Source of the DNA: Fasciola hepatica
Lineage: Eukaryota; Platyhelminthes; Trematoda; Plagiorchiida; Fasciolidae
Direction: 5' to 3'
DNA length: 64,000 nt
NCBI GenBank assembly: GCA_948099385.1
Contig: CANUEZ040000212.1
Location: 1,972,501-2,036,500, forward strand
Shown here: one piece after another, positions 1 to 10,855 of the stretch
Numbering within the stretch: the stretch's first letter is position 1
Layout: every line of letters begins with the position of its first letter
The notes under the pieces: model-generated
What the model was told of the DNA's origin: nothing
What the model saw: only the letters and a program-made list of their open reading frames with translations
The model's database searches: none
Made by a program: the position numbers and the translations under genes

Positions 1-254
1 GAGAAATAGTGGACAATTTATAAAAGTAGTCACATAACTATTCTTCAAATGGCCTTGTGAGTAATAATGTGCAATTTTTACTCATATTTATGTCCGTGAA
101 TTGCAGTGCAATTGTGGGTCTTTGTTTTAATCAAGTGAAGGCTAAATTCAAATCTCGAAGCGGTTCTGCCTTGTCGCACGTGTCACGAGGTTCTGTCCGT
201 AATCTTGAACCGTTTGGGTACATTTTAGAAACTGCTTCCTATTAATCAGTTGCA
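1..254. other. 5' flank of the EnSpm-type element, no gene recognised
   Basis: No convincing coding sequence. A 62-codon frame at 57-245 begins with GTG and resembles nothing I know. The sequence just before 255 ends in a pyrimidine-containing stretch and AG (about 248-249), so a splice acceptor directly ahead of the transposase start is possible. I could not find a CACTA terminal inverted repeat here. Confidence 0.4.
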
Positions 255-2396
255 ATGGCTAAAATAACTAAGTGGAAGAGATATCGTATGAAGACGAAAG
301 AACTTAGCTCCGTGAAGTGTGCTGTTTGTGGAGGAGCCACACTGTGGAAGCACCGCGTGCGTTGCCCAAAGTTGGATTTTCCAGGTGAGAGTAATCGTTG
401 TCTTGTTACTTTCATTCTAGGGAATTCGCTTATTAATGCGGCCGCTGAATGCGGCTCTATGATTCCAAGGAACTCGCCGTTCGGCCAACAACGTGAGGCA
501 TGCTTGCAAGAGGACACTATTCCGACGACTTCTTCAACGCAGCCAGCAGTTATGAGTAATTTAGTCGTTTGAATACCAATATTGACTCATTTGCTCGCAA
601 CAGTTGAGGCTCCCACTCAAGAAGCCGTTATCTCTGAAGGACAGCCACGAATAACAGGTCCTGGTTTCGTTTCTGGCGCACTAACTTCCGTTAATAATTA
701 TTCCTTTGCACTGCTTACGACGTTCACCACAGTCTGCTGACGATGGAAGTTCACATTTGAACTCTTTGGGAAAGGCTTTTGTTCGTTTTCGACTGTCTTT
801 GGTCCAACAAAGGGGAATCTTGGGAGCAATCAGTGAACATATGCCGAATCTTTGTCGGGACCCAAGAACGTTGTTGGGCACACCAAGGGAGTGTCCTATC
901 ACGAATTTGGATAACGGGCTTTACATTCACGTTGGACTGAACAACGTTCTGACGAGACAGCTAAGGAACATTACCACAGTCCCTGACGAGATCGACATTC
1001 AGGTGAATTGTGATGTTACTTCGGTTTATCGTTCATCAAATACACAGCTGTGGCCAATACTAGTGAGAGTAATCACGCCCGTCTGTCTGCCAGTTGTCAC
1101 CGTCGGTTTTTATTGCGGTGTGGGAAAACCGTCCAACGTTTCAACTTTCCTGGGTGAATGCTTGACGGAGTTGAGCAGAGCGTTAACCGAAGGAATACCG
1201 TTTGGCGACAGGCGCATTAAGTGCCGACTGTTGTTAGTGATCTGTGATACTCCGGCCCGGAGTTTCATTAAACAAGTGAAAGGTCCAACCGGTTACTTTG
1301 GCTGTGATAAATGTATCCAACGTGGATTGCACTTTGAAAAAAGAATGACTTTTCCCTATGTTAAGTGCAAGCCTCGTGACGACGAGTCATTTCGTACTTT
1401 GCGGCATCGAAAACATCACATCGGCGTGAGTCCCTTTGTTTCCCTCCCCATTGACATGGTTCAGGCGTTCCCATTAGACTATATACACCTTGTCTGTTTA
1501 GGTGTTATGAATAAACTTCTCGATATCTGGTTGCATGGTCCGCGCAATTCATTTGGTCGCTTGGATAAAAGTGCCTGTGAGGACCTTGGCAATCGGATAA
1601 TCCATTCGCACGCCACCAGTCCGTGTGATTTCCAGCGGCTTTGTCGCCATGTTAATAATATTGACCGGTGGGAAGCCACGGAATTCCGCACATTCTTATT
1701 GTACTTGGAACCTGTTTGCTTAAGGGCTTGTTGAGCGAAGATGCGTATGAGCATTTCATGCTTCTTTCGGTTGCTATTTATATTTTGTGCCATCCAGTTT
1801 TGTATATGTCATGCAATGCTTTCGTGGAATCTATCTTGAGAACATTTGTTCAACAATTCTCTTCTTTGTACGGTGTTTCAAATATTACGTACAACGTCCA
1901 CTCATTGATTCACCTACCCAAAGATGTTCTTATTCACGGGACGCTGGACAAATTTTCCTGTTTCCCCTTTGAATCTTATCTACGAAACTTGACATTTAGT
2001 ATTCATGGTCCCAGAAATCCTGCTCAGCAGTTGTATCGCCGTTTGTGCGAGCGGATTACTTCGGACAACCCGGAGTCCACTGCCCACATACAAGATGACG
2101 TCGGACAACCAATTCACCGGTTCCGTGGATGCAAAAATGCTGTTCTGTTGAACCACATTATCTATTCTACCAGCCCACCAAACAACATCGCCATCGCCGA
2201 TGGTAAACCGGTTAAAATTGTCAACATATGTGAGGCATCGGTTAGTGTGAAGTATTTTAAAAACCCGTGTCAATTTTTCAGCAAACCCATGCGGTCTAAC
2301 CACCTGTACGTATATTCCGTTGACAGTTTGCACGATGATATTGTAAAACTTCCTGTTAGTAGCATTGTTTGTCAGTGCTTTCCCATTACCATGTAA
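255..2396 (+). pseudogene. EnSpm/CACTA-type transposase, three micro-introns, one frameshift
   Basis: Transposase of a cut-and-paste DNA transposon of the animal EnSpm/CACTA type. Family signatures seen: an SSxxxLWPIL-type motif near 1030-1056, a CDTPARSF..KGxTGYFGCDKC segment at about 1236-1320, FPLDYIHLVCLGVMNKLL at about 1465-1522, and an HSLIHLPKDV...FSCFPFESYL segment at 1900-1985. Exons 255-384, 421-555, 604-689 and 733 onward join in phase across GT-AG introns of 36, 48 and 43 bp; the stop at 570-572 then falls inside an intron. The reading frame changes by one base near 1720-1727 (between the LLYLEPVCL and LKGLLSEDAYEHF segments), so this copy is broken unless it is an assembly error. 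Stop TAA is at 2394-2396. Gene 2 of the same element follows 116 bp downstream. The intron calls are inference from phase and splice consensus; family assignment is from memory of conserved motifs. Confidence 0.8.
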
Positions 2397-2504
2397 TCGT
2401 ACCCATATTACACACTTTTAACTATTGATATTTCACTTTTTGATATGTGTCTGGTACTTGAAATTTATAATGAATAATAAATCCGCGTAATGTCAACTGC
2501 TGAC

Positions 2505-2515
2505 TTTTTTAGATG
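2505..2515 (+). promoter_or_regulatory. Possible trans-splice acceptor abutting the gene 2 start
   Basis: A run of T followed by AG at 2511-2512 lies directly against the ATG at 2513, only 116 bp after the transposase stop. Flatworms add spliced leaders to some mRNAs, and such an acceptor could separate gene 2 from a shared transcript. It could equally be an ordinary cis acceptor with an upstream non-coding exon. Confidence 0.35.
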
Positions 2516-3936
2516 TACTTAGTAGTTGTTTTCGTGTGTGATAAATCTGTGGCCATCGTCCACAGTAACTGGCTGGTTGATGATAAAAGAGTGCATTGGC
2601 CCAAGTCGTCAACCTTCCAGGTATATCAGAGATTGCTGTTGGAAGGTTCGAAATTGGAGGATAGTGTTCCAAGTTACGAATTCCATGAGGTATATCACTC
2701 AGGTAAATTCGGAGTATACTCTTATGGTGTCAGATAACCTGAAGGATGCAATGGATTTCGAAAGGAAGTTCGTCGGTGAAACCGGCAGGTCAGCGTCGTC
2801 GGATGACACATTACCGATGACGCCCTTTGCCGAGCGCTATTCCGTTCGCCGCAGGTGAGATATCACTTTATTCCTTACTCTTCAAGGGTACCCATTGCTT
2901 TCACATCAGATGATAGTTCTGTGGAACTCCCTTTACCTCAGCGAATTCGTATGGAATCTCCCGTACCGTCGCCAATGTCTCCAGGACCAGTTTTGGACTC
3001 AGCCCACCCCTCTCCTAGGTAAAGTAAATGCAGCTTTTCTCATCACGCATCTACGTAGTCCACCAAAATTGACAGATGAGGGGAACTGCAGAAGTATGGA
3101 GACAGCAGCTGCATTCAACACTCCCAGGTTAGTGGTTTTATAGATCAGGCGATAAGAACATTTCGTATAGCTCGTCCCATCCGCTAAACACCAGTCAGTC
3201 GGCCGGTCAAATGCAGGATTTTCTACAAAGATGGCAAGGTGATTGATCTATCAACCCCACCTATGATATTCAGACTATATGAAACGTGTTCTCTCCTGCC
3301 TAAATGGTCTGCGGATCGACCATTCTTTGCTAATGGGGAAAATTGACGGTTTTATCAGCCGTAGTGAGCGAGGGGTGGCCTCCACCTACGAGCCGTTCCA
3401 GGCTAACGATGAAGCTCAACTGAATAAGTTGGAAAGTGACCTGGAAATCAACAGAAATTTTAACTGCACAGTGAGTTGCATATTTCGTTAAGCTTACAAA
3501 TTAAGATGAACGCTCTGCAGCGTCATGCTGGCACCGATCTGGGATCAACTGTGCAAAGAATGTCGTCTTCGTTAGTTGGAGAAGACCTGACGCTCCGGTG
3601 TAACTGGACCGGAACGCCTGGAAAAATTCCAATCGGAAATTATCGATTTCCCTACGCTGTGATAGGTAAAGCTGTTTCATCAATGCCAAAGTTAGTTTCA
3701 CAGAAGCCGTCAAAACAACTACTCGGTTACAAGAAGTACCACCTTTGGATATCGAGCGCATCATGAAAAGGTGGTTTACGGATGCTCGGGATCGAGGTTT
3801 CGGTCGTCGGATTGCCAGGTAAGCTCAAATTTCCCTGTGAAATACACCTAAAACAGTTATACTTCATTTGTGTACCACAATTCAATAGTGTCACGTTCTT
3901 CGTTTACGTTGCAAGGTATGCGAAGTTTTCGTATAT

Positions 3937-3980
<44 letters not shown>

Positions 3981-4092
3981 CTATTGGTTTATGCCTTGCA
4001 GTCCGAAGGCATTTCCGCAGTTACCAGAGAGGAGCTCTAAAAGGTTACTGATGAGGACGATGCTCCAACTCTCACAGAAGAGTTTCCTCTAG
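2513..4092 (+). CDS. DUF4806-type protein, second gene of the EnSpm element, nine exons
   Basis: Exons 2513-2702, 2734-2854, 2917-3018, 3059-3127, 3171-3238, 3274-3470, 3506-3665, 3704-3818 and 4002-4092 sum to 1113 nt, an uninterrupted 370-residue frame. Every intron is GT-AG, and seven of eight are 31-62 bp; the last is 183 bp and holds a (TA)n tract. Domains: an N-terminal segment with a WLxxDKxxHWP pattern, a Ser/Pro-rich middle, then a DUF4806-like C-terminal half with an LNKLESDL helix, AGTDLGSTVQRM, CNWTG..GK.P, AVIEAV, and a final IMKRWFTDARDRGFGRR. DUF4806 function is unknown; such proteins occur beside EnSpm-type transposases in animals as far as I recall. The ATG at 2513 sits immediately after a T-rich AG acceptor (2505-2512). 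Exon 1 and the last exon are the least certain. No frameshift or stop was found when exons are joined, unlike the transposase upstream. Confidence 0.72.
3940..3979. repeat. (TA)n microsatellite in intron 8
   Basis: About 40 bp of uninterrupted alternating T and A inside the 183-bp last intron of the DUF4806 gene. It explains why this intron alone is longer than 62 bp. Confidence 0.95.
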
Positions 4093-4136
4093 GGGGTTGG
4101 CCCCACCAAAATAAAACACCTGGATCCATTTGTCCA

Positions 4137-5225
4137 TTCTATGTCCTGCTTCACGAACTGTCCATAGTCGACGGGTGTCTTATGCGTGGCGCGAAATTCG
4201 TGGTTCCTGAGAGCATTGTTCCCAAAATTATCTCTTGCGCCCACGAAGACCACTCCGAAATGGTACTGACCAAACGGAAAGCAGAATCGTGGTTCTCGTG
4301 GACTCCGAAATCCATAGAGAATTTTGTTCGAAACAGCGAACCTTGTCAGTCGTCGGATAAGGCGCAAAATCTTTTGATTCACCGATCCAGGAGATAATTT
4401 ACCCAGCTCGGCCTAGGTCTAAGACTTTAGTCGATATCACGGGTCCGTTTAGTTTAACCCCTGCCCACCACCTGCTTTTACATTGAATGGCCTGAGGTGC
4501 ATCTATGTGGGGAAGTAACGATGGCGGTTAATATTCGGTGGTTACAGCATCTGTTTTGTCTATCTGGTCATCCAGAGCCCCAGTTTACAAGCCTTGAGTT
4601 AGCGGCCTATCTAGAAGCCAACGCGAAACGACATTCACGCACTACACCTTGCAAACCCGGCAGCAAACGGCATGGTGAGACGTTTCAACGGAACACTAAA
4701 CGAAACTGCTCAGGCTGCCTGTCTGTCTGGGAAATGTTGGATAATGCCGTCCTGGAGGCTCTATTAACTTGTCGAACTACGCACCATCGAGCTACCAATC
4801 AGACACTCGCATAACTCATGTTCGGGAGCCTCATTCGGACGAAGCTGAATGCTACCCATGCTTTTCCGGAAGTGACCATCTCAGACCAGCTTGAATGCCG
4901 AAAGAGGAATCAATACACTTACAGTAAAACAGCGGCACGTATCCAGCCATGAAAGTTTGTCCGCCTCCGCAAACAATCTGTGGCCGAGGACCAACCAAGA
5001 TTGTCCGAACCTTCAAAAATTGTACGCGCCTGCTGACCGGGCACGTACGAGCTAGAGGATGGACGTGAAGTGAAAGCCCGGAGGTTGATTACTTGTAGTC
5101 GACAAAGCGATCGAGAACCTTTACTTACGCACCGTGATGTCGCACCAAGAGTACTGCTGCGGCGCTCAACCCGACAGACAGCGCCACCTGAAGAATATGG
5201 GTCGTGCAGGTCGTGTCGTTGAGAA
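4137..5225 (+). pseudogene. Ty3/gypsy integrase remnant (GYP-1)
   Basis: Decayed 3' part of a gypsy pol, starting 45 bp after the DUF4806 stop. The best preserved piece (4155-4397) is the integrase zinc-binding region: an E.sIVDGCLMRGAKFVVP segment, an H-x2-H pair in CAHEDHSEM, and a SEPCQSSDK segment in which the first Cys of the CxxC pair is lost. Further on, in changing frames, come WPEVH, QFTSLE, an LL.CRTTHHRAT segment of the integrase core, and a C-terminal TYELEDGREVKARRLI followed by RRSTRQTAPPE (about 5030-5215), typical of the end of gypsy pol. Many stops and shifts make it non-functional. I did not find its LTRs. Reverse transcriptase and gag are absent, so it is 5'-truncated against the EnSpm element. 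Confidence 0.7.
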
Positions 5226-6569
5226 TAGTAGCGAGGTCGACTGGACATTTTATCGAGTGTGTTTCAGTCTCGCTGAGCGGAGTCCTACCCCACGCGATAG
5301 CAATGACCATTATCCATCTACGATGGTTCCGTTATTCTGCCTCCTTCATCTTGCACCCATCGCAAGTACCATGATATCTGTTACAGTAGGATAGGGAGTC
5401 TTCGACATTGGACAAATTCATGATTAATTTTTTGCCATCCTTGTGGTCTTCTACTAGGCGGTACTACATTCACATAAACATTTTCTTTCACTTCTCGTAG
5501 ACTCCATTTGAGGCTTACGTGCTAAATCCGAAACCATTTTTGAGAGAAGTTTCGTAGTGTCTGCATGGTTAATTGGACCGTCAGTCGCATCCGTCCTTCT
5601 TGTTTGTTCATTCGTTGGTCCTTTAATCTGCACGCTTGCGCATGTCGGACTAACGCATCCAGTCATACCCTGTCCCCCAACCAATCTCGCTTCAGCATTT
5701 TGGCCCCACTTACTTATCGGTCCAGTTTCCGCTTGGTCACACGGGACCAACAACGATACTTGCCTGTGTGGAAGTTTTAGCTGATTCACGAGTGGACAGA
5801 CGTTTTCGTCGTTGCCCGTTATGCCATTGCACGGGTAGAGATATGGCGCCAAAAATACGCTTGTGTAACAAGTGTCCTAGTCTTGATTGCGTACGGAATA
5901 ACTAGATAAAACAAAAACTTTCATCTATCCTACACTACTCGCGGGGAACTGCGTGAGTTATGTAGCAAACGAAAGGACGCTTAATTATATGAGTATGATG
6001 GCCGCACATTTTGCTTTGGGCACTATGTTATTATATTTTCGTACGGTAGTTTTTTCTGAATCTGCTTATTCGAACTAATTCAAATTTCTGCCACTGGAAG
6101 CACTCCCCACACTTTTATGTGGACTCTCGAGCGTACCTCGACATCTGCATGTGGGCCCTCCATTTGCAGGTTTTCTCTAGCTTCTGTTTGCTCAAGTGTC
6201 ATCGGTTGTTTCTCGTAACATGTTTCTATGCCACAGCATCTTCATGCAGCCGGTGTAGAATTACTAAAATGCGCTCGGCCTATCGGTCATCTAAGAAGCC
6301 TTCACCGAATTTGGTATGAAAAATAATCCGACACGATTCCTCGGAGTTTCCTCCATTCACCGTGCTTGTACATGCTGTGGAAGTGCAAAAGGAAGCCCGC
6401 GGGCAAACGGCGATGAGTAAGACGAAAATGAAGTGGCTTAATCTGTCGGCAGGTACAGTACGTGAATTTTAAAATTTACTAATTGTTTTTCTGCTTTCCA
6501 AAATGGTTTTATAGAACGTCAAACAGTGGAAACTGTGTTAAGTGAGATTGAAAAAATAAATGCTGCTTA
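5226..6569. other. No recognisable gene
   Basis: Neither strand gives a recognisable protein. Frames at 5454-5852 (-) and 5557-5784 (+) have no known motif and overlap each other. The left end may include the 3' LTR of GYP-1, but I see no second copy to prove it. Confidence 0.5.
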
Positions 6570-6908
6570 CTAGCCGACTTGGCCGATATACATGACGGAC
6601 AGATCGCGCCTTTCGTTGCGGTCCCAGGGTTTCGGGCTGAGCTGGTTGAGGTTCGGGGTGGTCTCTACTTTGGGTGGGGGAACGACTGAAGCACTGTTGT
6701 TAAGTAATGTCTCCTGTTCTAGACCACCGTCGGGGTGAGCAGCATTGAGATGGTCGATAGATATGATTCCTTGTTTACCTCTTCTGTCTGAAGGGTAAAC
6801 TGGATAGCGATGCTCAATTGCCTTATATGGGCTTTTGCGAGGCCGCTGTAGAGATGTTCTAACGATATCCACGCGTATCAGGACGAAGGGGTAAGAGGAC
6901 AGTTCCAC
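6570..6908 (-). pseudogene. GYP-2 integrase C-terminal tail
   Basis: Segment FVLIRVDIVRTSLQRPRKSPYKAIEHR..., then GKQGIISIDHLNAAH, matching the GPY/F-like C-terminal region of gypsy integrases (a small beta-rich DNA-binding domain). The region between it and the core (6909-7113) carries stops. Confidence 0.65.
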
Positions 6909-7113
6909 TGGACCGTAGCTAGACCGGAAGATGGTCGCGGTGAACGCACTTGCAAAAGGCGCATCTGCGCACCTAACTGCCGAGAGTATGAAGCACTGCC
7001 CTCATCAATCACGTGACCTGTGGCAGAGTAAACCCAGGTGACAAAAGAGTTTGACCAAAAGCTAATTCGGCAGCGGAAGCATTATTATCATGTTTATAAG
7101 CGGAAAACAAACC

Positions 7114-7431
7114 TTAGAGAACGACTGAAAGCGCCCGCACCCTATTAGAGCTGTCAGTTGCGGTCAGCAAGACTTTGAGCTGTGGAAGAAAACGCTCAAC
7201 CACACCGACGGCTTCTGGGTGACGTGCCTTCGTACGAGAACGATGACAGCCTAGAATATGCAGTGTTTCTCCAAGCACATATGATCCAAACCATACGCGA
7301 AGATTAGTAGTTATCGTTGCAGAGCAACCATACGGTGAAACCCAACATTGCATAAAAGCAGCTATTGCGGCTTTTGTCTCTACATTGGCAATGGAGAAGG
7401 CCTCTGGCCAACAAGTGAAACGGTCGGCCAT
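7114..7431 (-). pseudogene. GYP-2 integrase core
   Basis: DDE integrase core fragment: ADRFTCWPEAFSIANVETKAAIAAF, then TITTN where active enzymes have TITTD (second catalytic residue lost), then ARHPEAVGVVERFLPQLK with the catalytic Glu kept. Zinc-binding and first-Asp parts lie in other frames upstream (about 7440-7700). Confidence 0.78.
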
Positions 7432-7981
7432 GATAAGAAGGTAACGGGAACCCTTACCCGGGACTTATGGAACCAACGATACCTATGTGGATATGAGAAA
7501 ATCGTGAGGATACAAGCGAAAGGGGGTCCAAAAGAGCCAAGGGACGTTTAATTGCTTTCGACTGTAGGCGCCGAATACATAAACGAGCCCAATCATGAAC
7601 ATCCTTTTGCACGCCGTGTCAGAAAAGCCTATCTGCAACTAGCTCAGTGGCGCCTGGGATGTCAAGATGGGATAACTTGTGTAAAACGTAGAAAAGTGTG
7701 CACAGCCAGGACGTAGGTACGATGGGCATGAGTGTGGCAAAGTTGTGTCACACTTCATCGAGCCAGGGAAAGTGGATAAAACAAACTTCGAATGATTAAG
7801 TGATTCAGTCTCGCTTGGGTCTGTGAAGTCCAATTCCGACCTTTCCGCTGCAGCCAAAGCTTTCAGGTCAGTGGCCCCTTGGCTGACCAGAAATAGAGTC
7901 AACCCAAGAAAGAGCATGAAGTACAACGCCGTCAGCGTCAGAAACGTGACGGACATCACTGAGGAACTATGCCACGAAGTC

Positions 7982-8266
7982 TTATTGGCGTAACCTACGT
8001 GGTGAGTGCTTATCGGTTCGGCTGTGAAACGCATATGTCAGTGGTTTACGGTCGGAAAGATTGATGAATTTTCTGCCTTTGAGGATACATCGGGAATGTC
8101 GGACAGGGCGGTAAACTGCAAGTAGTTCCCAAATAAACGTGGAATACTCAGCTTCAGCTAGTAGAACACGACGAGAGAAAAAGGCTGGTGGCTTCCATGG
8201 CGACGTAGACCACAGCTCTACCACGCCGCCCATGGCCTTGCCAGAGGCGTCGGAGGCTATATTCAA
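7982..8266 (-). pseudogene. GYP-2 RNase H
   Basis: RNase H domain that degrades the RNA strand of the hybrid. Seen: IASDASGKAMGGVVE (first catalytic Asp), FFSRRVLLAEAEYSTFIWELLAVY (Glu), and LSDRKPLTYAF (Asp, normally TDHKPL). The frame is open for 94 codons and then shifts; the RNase H-integrase linker continues in another frame towards 7640. Confidence 0.8.
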
Positions 8267-8420
8267 TTGAACTCAAGCGTCGACATGGACCAGCAAAGTA
8301 GAAGCCAAAGCATCTTTAGCTGCATTGAAGGCAGTTCAAGCATCCTCGGATTATTTTATGGAACTGTTCTCAACGCCTCAAAGTAAATCCGTTAACCACA
8401 GCTTCACTTCGGCGCAGTTT

Positions 8421-9145
8421 TCAGGGGAAACGCCGATGATAGCCCAATATCCCGTTGAAACGACGAACGGTGGCCAGTGAAGTGGGCAGCGGAAAGTCAC
8501 GGGCGGCTTGTTCTTTTTCTCTTGAAGGCCGGATACCACGTTCATCGGTCATGTGGCCTAAAAACTCAGTTGAAAGTTGGCCAGAGACACTTCTTTCGGC
8601 ACTGACAGTTGTGTCATGTGCGGCCAAACGCTCAAACAACTGATGTGGGTGTTTCTCGTGTGCATCTTCAGATTCACTAATTACTAGCAGACCGCCAATG
8701 TGGACGAAAACAAAATCTAAGCCTCTGGTAACCCGATCGATAAAAAGCTGAAAGGTTTGCACGGCGTAGTGCGGAAGGAGTGATCTTCGTAGGAATCTGA
8801 AGGGACCAAAAGGTGCTGTTACCGCTGTCTTAGGTATATCCTCGTCTGCGATGGGAATCTGGTAGTAAACACGTACCAGACCTATTTTGGAGAAAACACG
8901 CACACCTCTGAGGTTGGCCGTGATATCCTGAATATGTGTGATAGGATACCCATCTGGAACAGTGGCATTACTGAGGAGTCTGTGATTTCCACGTGGTCGC
9001 CAGTCGGCTGACTTTTCAGAGACCATATGAAATGGTGAAGCCCAGGGACTATCTGAGGCACGAATAATAACTTATTCAAGCGTGTGCTCGAACTCAGCTT
9101 GCCCGATCTTGGCCTTTTCGGGTGAAAGCCGATAAGCCCTACCAA
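8421..9145 (-). pseudogene. GYP-2 reverse transcriptase, catalytic Asp residues replaced
   Basis: RNA-directed DNA polymerase domain. The open part (9026-8421) contains the DWRP segment, YPITHIQDITANL, FSKIGLVRVYYQIP, DIPKTAVTAPFGPF, an FVFVHIGGLLVIS segment and an EFLGHMTDERGIRP segment ending in RRFNGILGYHRRF. In active gypsy enzymes the first of these core motifs has FSKIDL and the second YxDDLLV; here both read Gly in place of the three metal-binding Asp residues. Upstream, to about 9145, the start of the domain (RASDSPWASPFHMV) is present after a stop. The enzyme would be inactive. Confidence 0.85.
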
Positions 9146-9178
9146 AAACTGGAGGGCCCGATATGCTTATATGATGAC

Positions 9179-9631
9179 TTACCAGGCGCATACGGTGGAC
9201 AGCACGGACGATGGGTGAAACATTTTTGGGTATGCATTTATTACGCCTACAAACAAAAGCAAACCAGTCATTTTGAGCAGAGCAAGACTGGCCGGGCTAG
9301 AATCAACCGAAATCCAGTTCACAGATAGATTAGTGACACTATCTACAAGACGTTTGCTGCGTGGATAAACCAAGAGGTTAAAGTGATGCAGGAAATCAAC
9401 ACCAGTTATGGGGTTTTGAACCGCTACAGTCAAGAAAACCCAGAAGAATGTGCGACGAAGACCAAAATCTGACGTCTCTGAAATCTGTCCAAAAGTCCTT
9501 ATGAAAGTATCATAAACGGCACGTAAGTTACAGGATGAGCTCCCATCTAAAGCTTGACCTGAAGTAGGGAGCGCACAAGCTTCAACACCCGTGTCAACTA
9601 AGTAGCGTGCCCCTGAATCATGGTCGACCAC
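9179..9631 (-). pseudogene. GYP-2 aspartic protease
   Basis: Retroviral-type aspartic protease that would cleave the polyprotein. The frame begins VDHDSGARYLVDTGVEACALP, carrying the D-T-G active-site triad, followed by a flap-like region and FGLRRTFFWVF...ITGVDFLHHFNLLV, which matches the second half of gypsy proteases. The frame is open, but it is separated from the reverse transcriptase by shifts. Confidence 0.72.
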
Positions 9632-9703
9632 TCAGAATGGGCGACTGCCCCGGGCAGTAGTATCCGTCGTAGCTACGCCCTGAAGTCTCTGCATCCCTGG
9701 CTG

Positions 9704-10051
9704 TCACGGGCCGCGGCACAAGGTGGAGTGCAATAAAGCGCCTTTGAATGATACCTCTGGTAACACCAGCAGAGTGTCAGCTGGTGATGGCTGAACCGGA
9801 ATGTTTATTCGACTGCTTCTGGGAGATCTCTTTAGGCGAAGCTGTCTGATGAGTGATGTCGGGGTTGGGAGCCTAAATGGAGCCACTTTCAGTACCTCGA
9901 CCATTTTGACAAGATCGTGCACGATGGCCGTTAAAGAGGAAATAACAAACTCATTTAGTGAGGAGACCGTGTGATTGACCCTCGGCTCGTAGGTTTCCCC
10001 AACTTTGTCGGCCGTCTCGGCAGGCTTTACGGGACGTTCGTCTGTGGACAA
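9704..10051 (-). pseudogene. GYP-2 gag C-terminal part
   Basis: A 115-codon frame just upstream of the protease. A weak coiled segment (HTVSSLNEFVISSLTAIVHDLV) and its position suggest the C-terminal part of gypsy gag. No zinc knuckle is preserved. The assignment rests mainly on position. Confidence 0.4.
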
Positions 10052-10121
10052 GCAAAGAACCTTCTGCTTGTTGCTGGGAAGGCGAGAGAGCCAAATATAT
10101 TTCAGGGGACTTTAGTCGATC

Positions 10122-10855
10122 TTAGTAGTTCCTGAAAGAGTGTGCATGTGCCGAAGCAACTGCGAATGTTTGCGATCTCAAGGCACAGTGTCTGCACGTC
10201 ATAATACACTCATATCGTTTTTCCAATCTCTTACCGCACTTGATCCACAAGGGCCCGAAATAGTCCACCCCGGTGTCACTCAACGGCCACCAGCCCGTAG
10301 TAACCCTGCATTCTGGTAGTGGGGCCATGAGTTGTTTGCCCGCTGCGGCATTGCGTCTCCTACATTGCACATACCGTCGGATTACGCGTTTTGCAGTCTC
10401 TCGTCCTCTCAACAACCAAAGGCGCTTTCGGATGACGCTCATCACGTGACTTTCCCCGGCATGTCCCTCCATGGCGTGGACGTGCTGAATCATTAGCTCT
10501 ACTACAGGTTGTCCCGCAGACAGCATTGTAGGATACTTTGTGTCGAAGCCCAGGTGGGCGTTGGCCAGCCTACCATCCACCCGCAGCAGTCCGTTGATGA
10601 GTTTGGGGTTTAAACGCTTCAGCTCGTCTCTTGGAGATGGTATGTCTTTATTAGTTGGTCCCACTTCTTCCGCCCTCTTGAGTTCTCGGGCGAAAGCCTC
10701 GCGTTGTATCATTCTGAAAATATCGTACTCCGCCGCTTGTAGCTCATCGGGACCTATCGGGCCGACCGGTATCCGACCTGAGGGCCGTAGCCCTTTCATG
10801 ACTAGTAAATTTATCTTGAACCTGGCTAACAAGAATAAGCACGAAGTGTCTTCAT
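10122..10855 (-). pseudogene. BEL-A integrase, truncated
   Basis: Front half of a DDE integrase. Zinc-binding region: HVHAMEGHAGESH followed by RRYVQCRRRN, in which the first Cys of CxxC is Tyr (copy D has Cys). Core start: WWPLSDTGVDYFGPLWIKCGKRLEKRYECIMTC with the first catalytic Asp. Similarity to copies C and D stops near 10195, so the second Asp and the Glu are missing. Confidence 0.8.

Larger units (their letters stand above)
6570..10051 (-). mobile_element. Ty3/gypsy retrotransposon remnant (GYP-2), gag end to pol end
   Basis: Reading on the minus strand from 10051 to 6570 the order is gag C-terminus, protease, reverse transcriptase, RNase H, integrase, integrase C-terminal tail: the Ty3/gypsy order. 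Each domain is identifiable but in shifted frames and with lost catalytic residues. Its upstream end abuts the truncated integrase of BEL copy A between about 10052 and 10190, and LTRs were not found, so both ends are probably missing. Confidence 0.8.

Noticed and set aside
1..5400. CACTA terminal inverted repeats for the EnSpm element
   Set aside because: No matching inverted pair found by eye at plausible positions.
5454..5852. 132-codon minus-strand frame
   Set aside because: No motif, overlapped by plus frames, isolated from any element.
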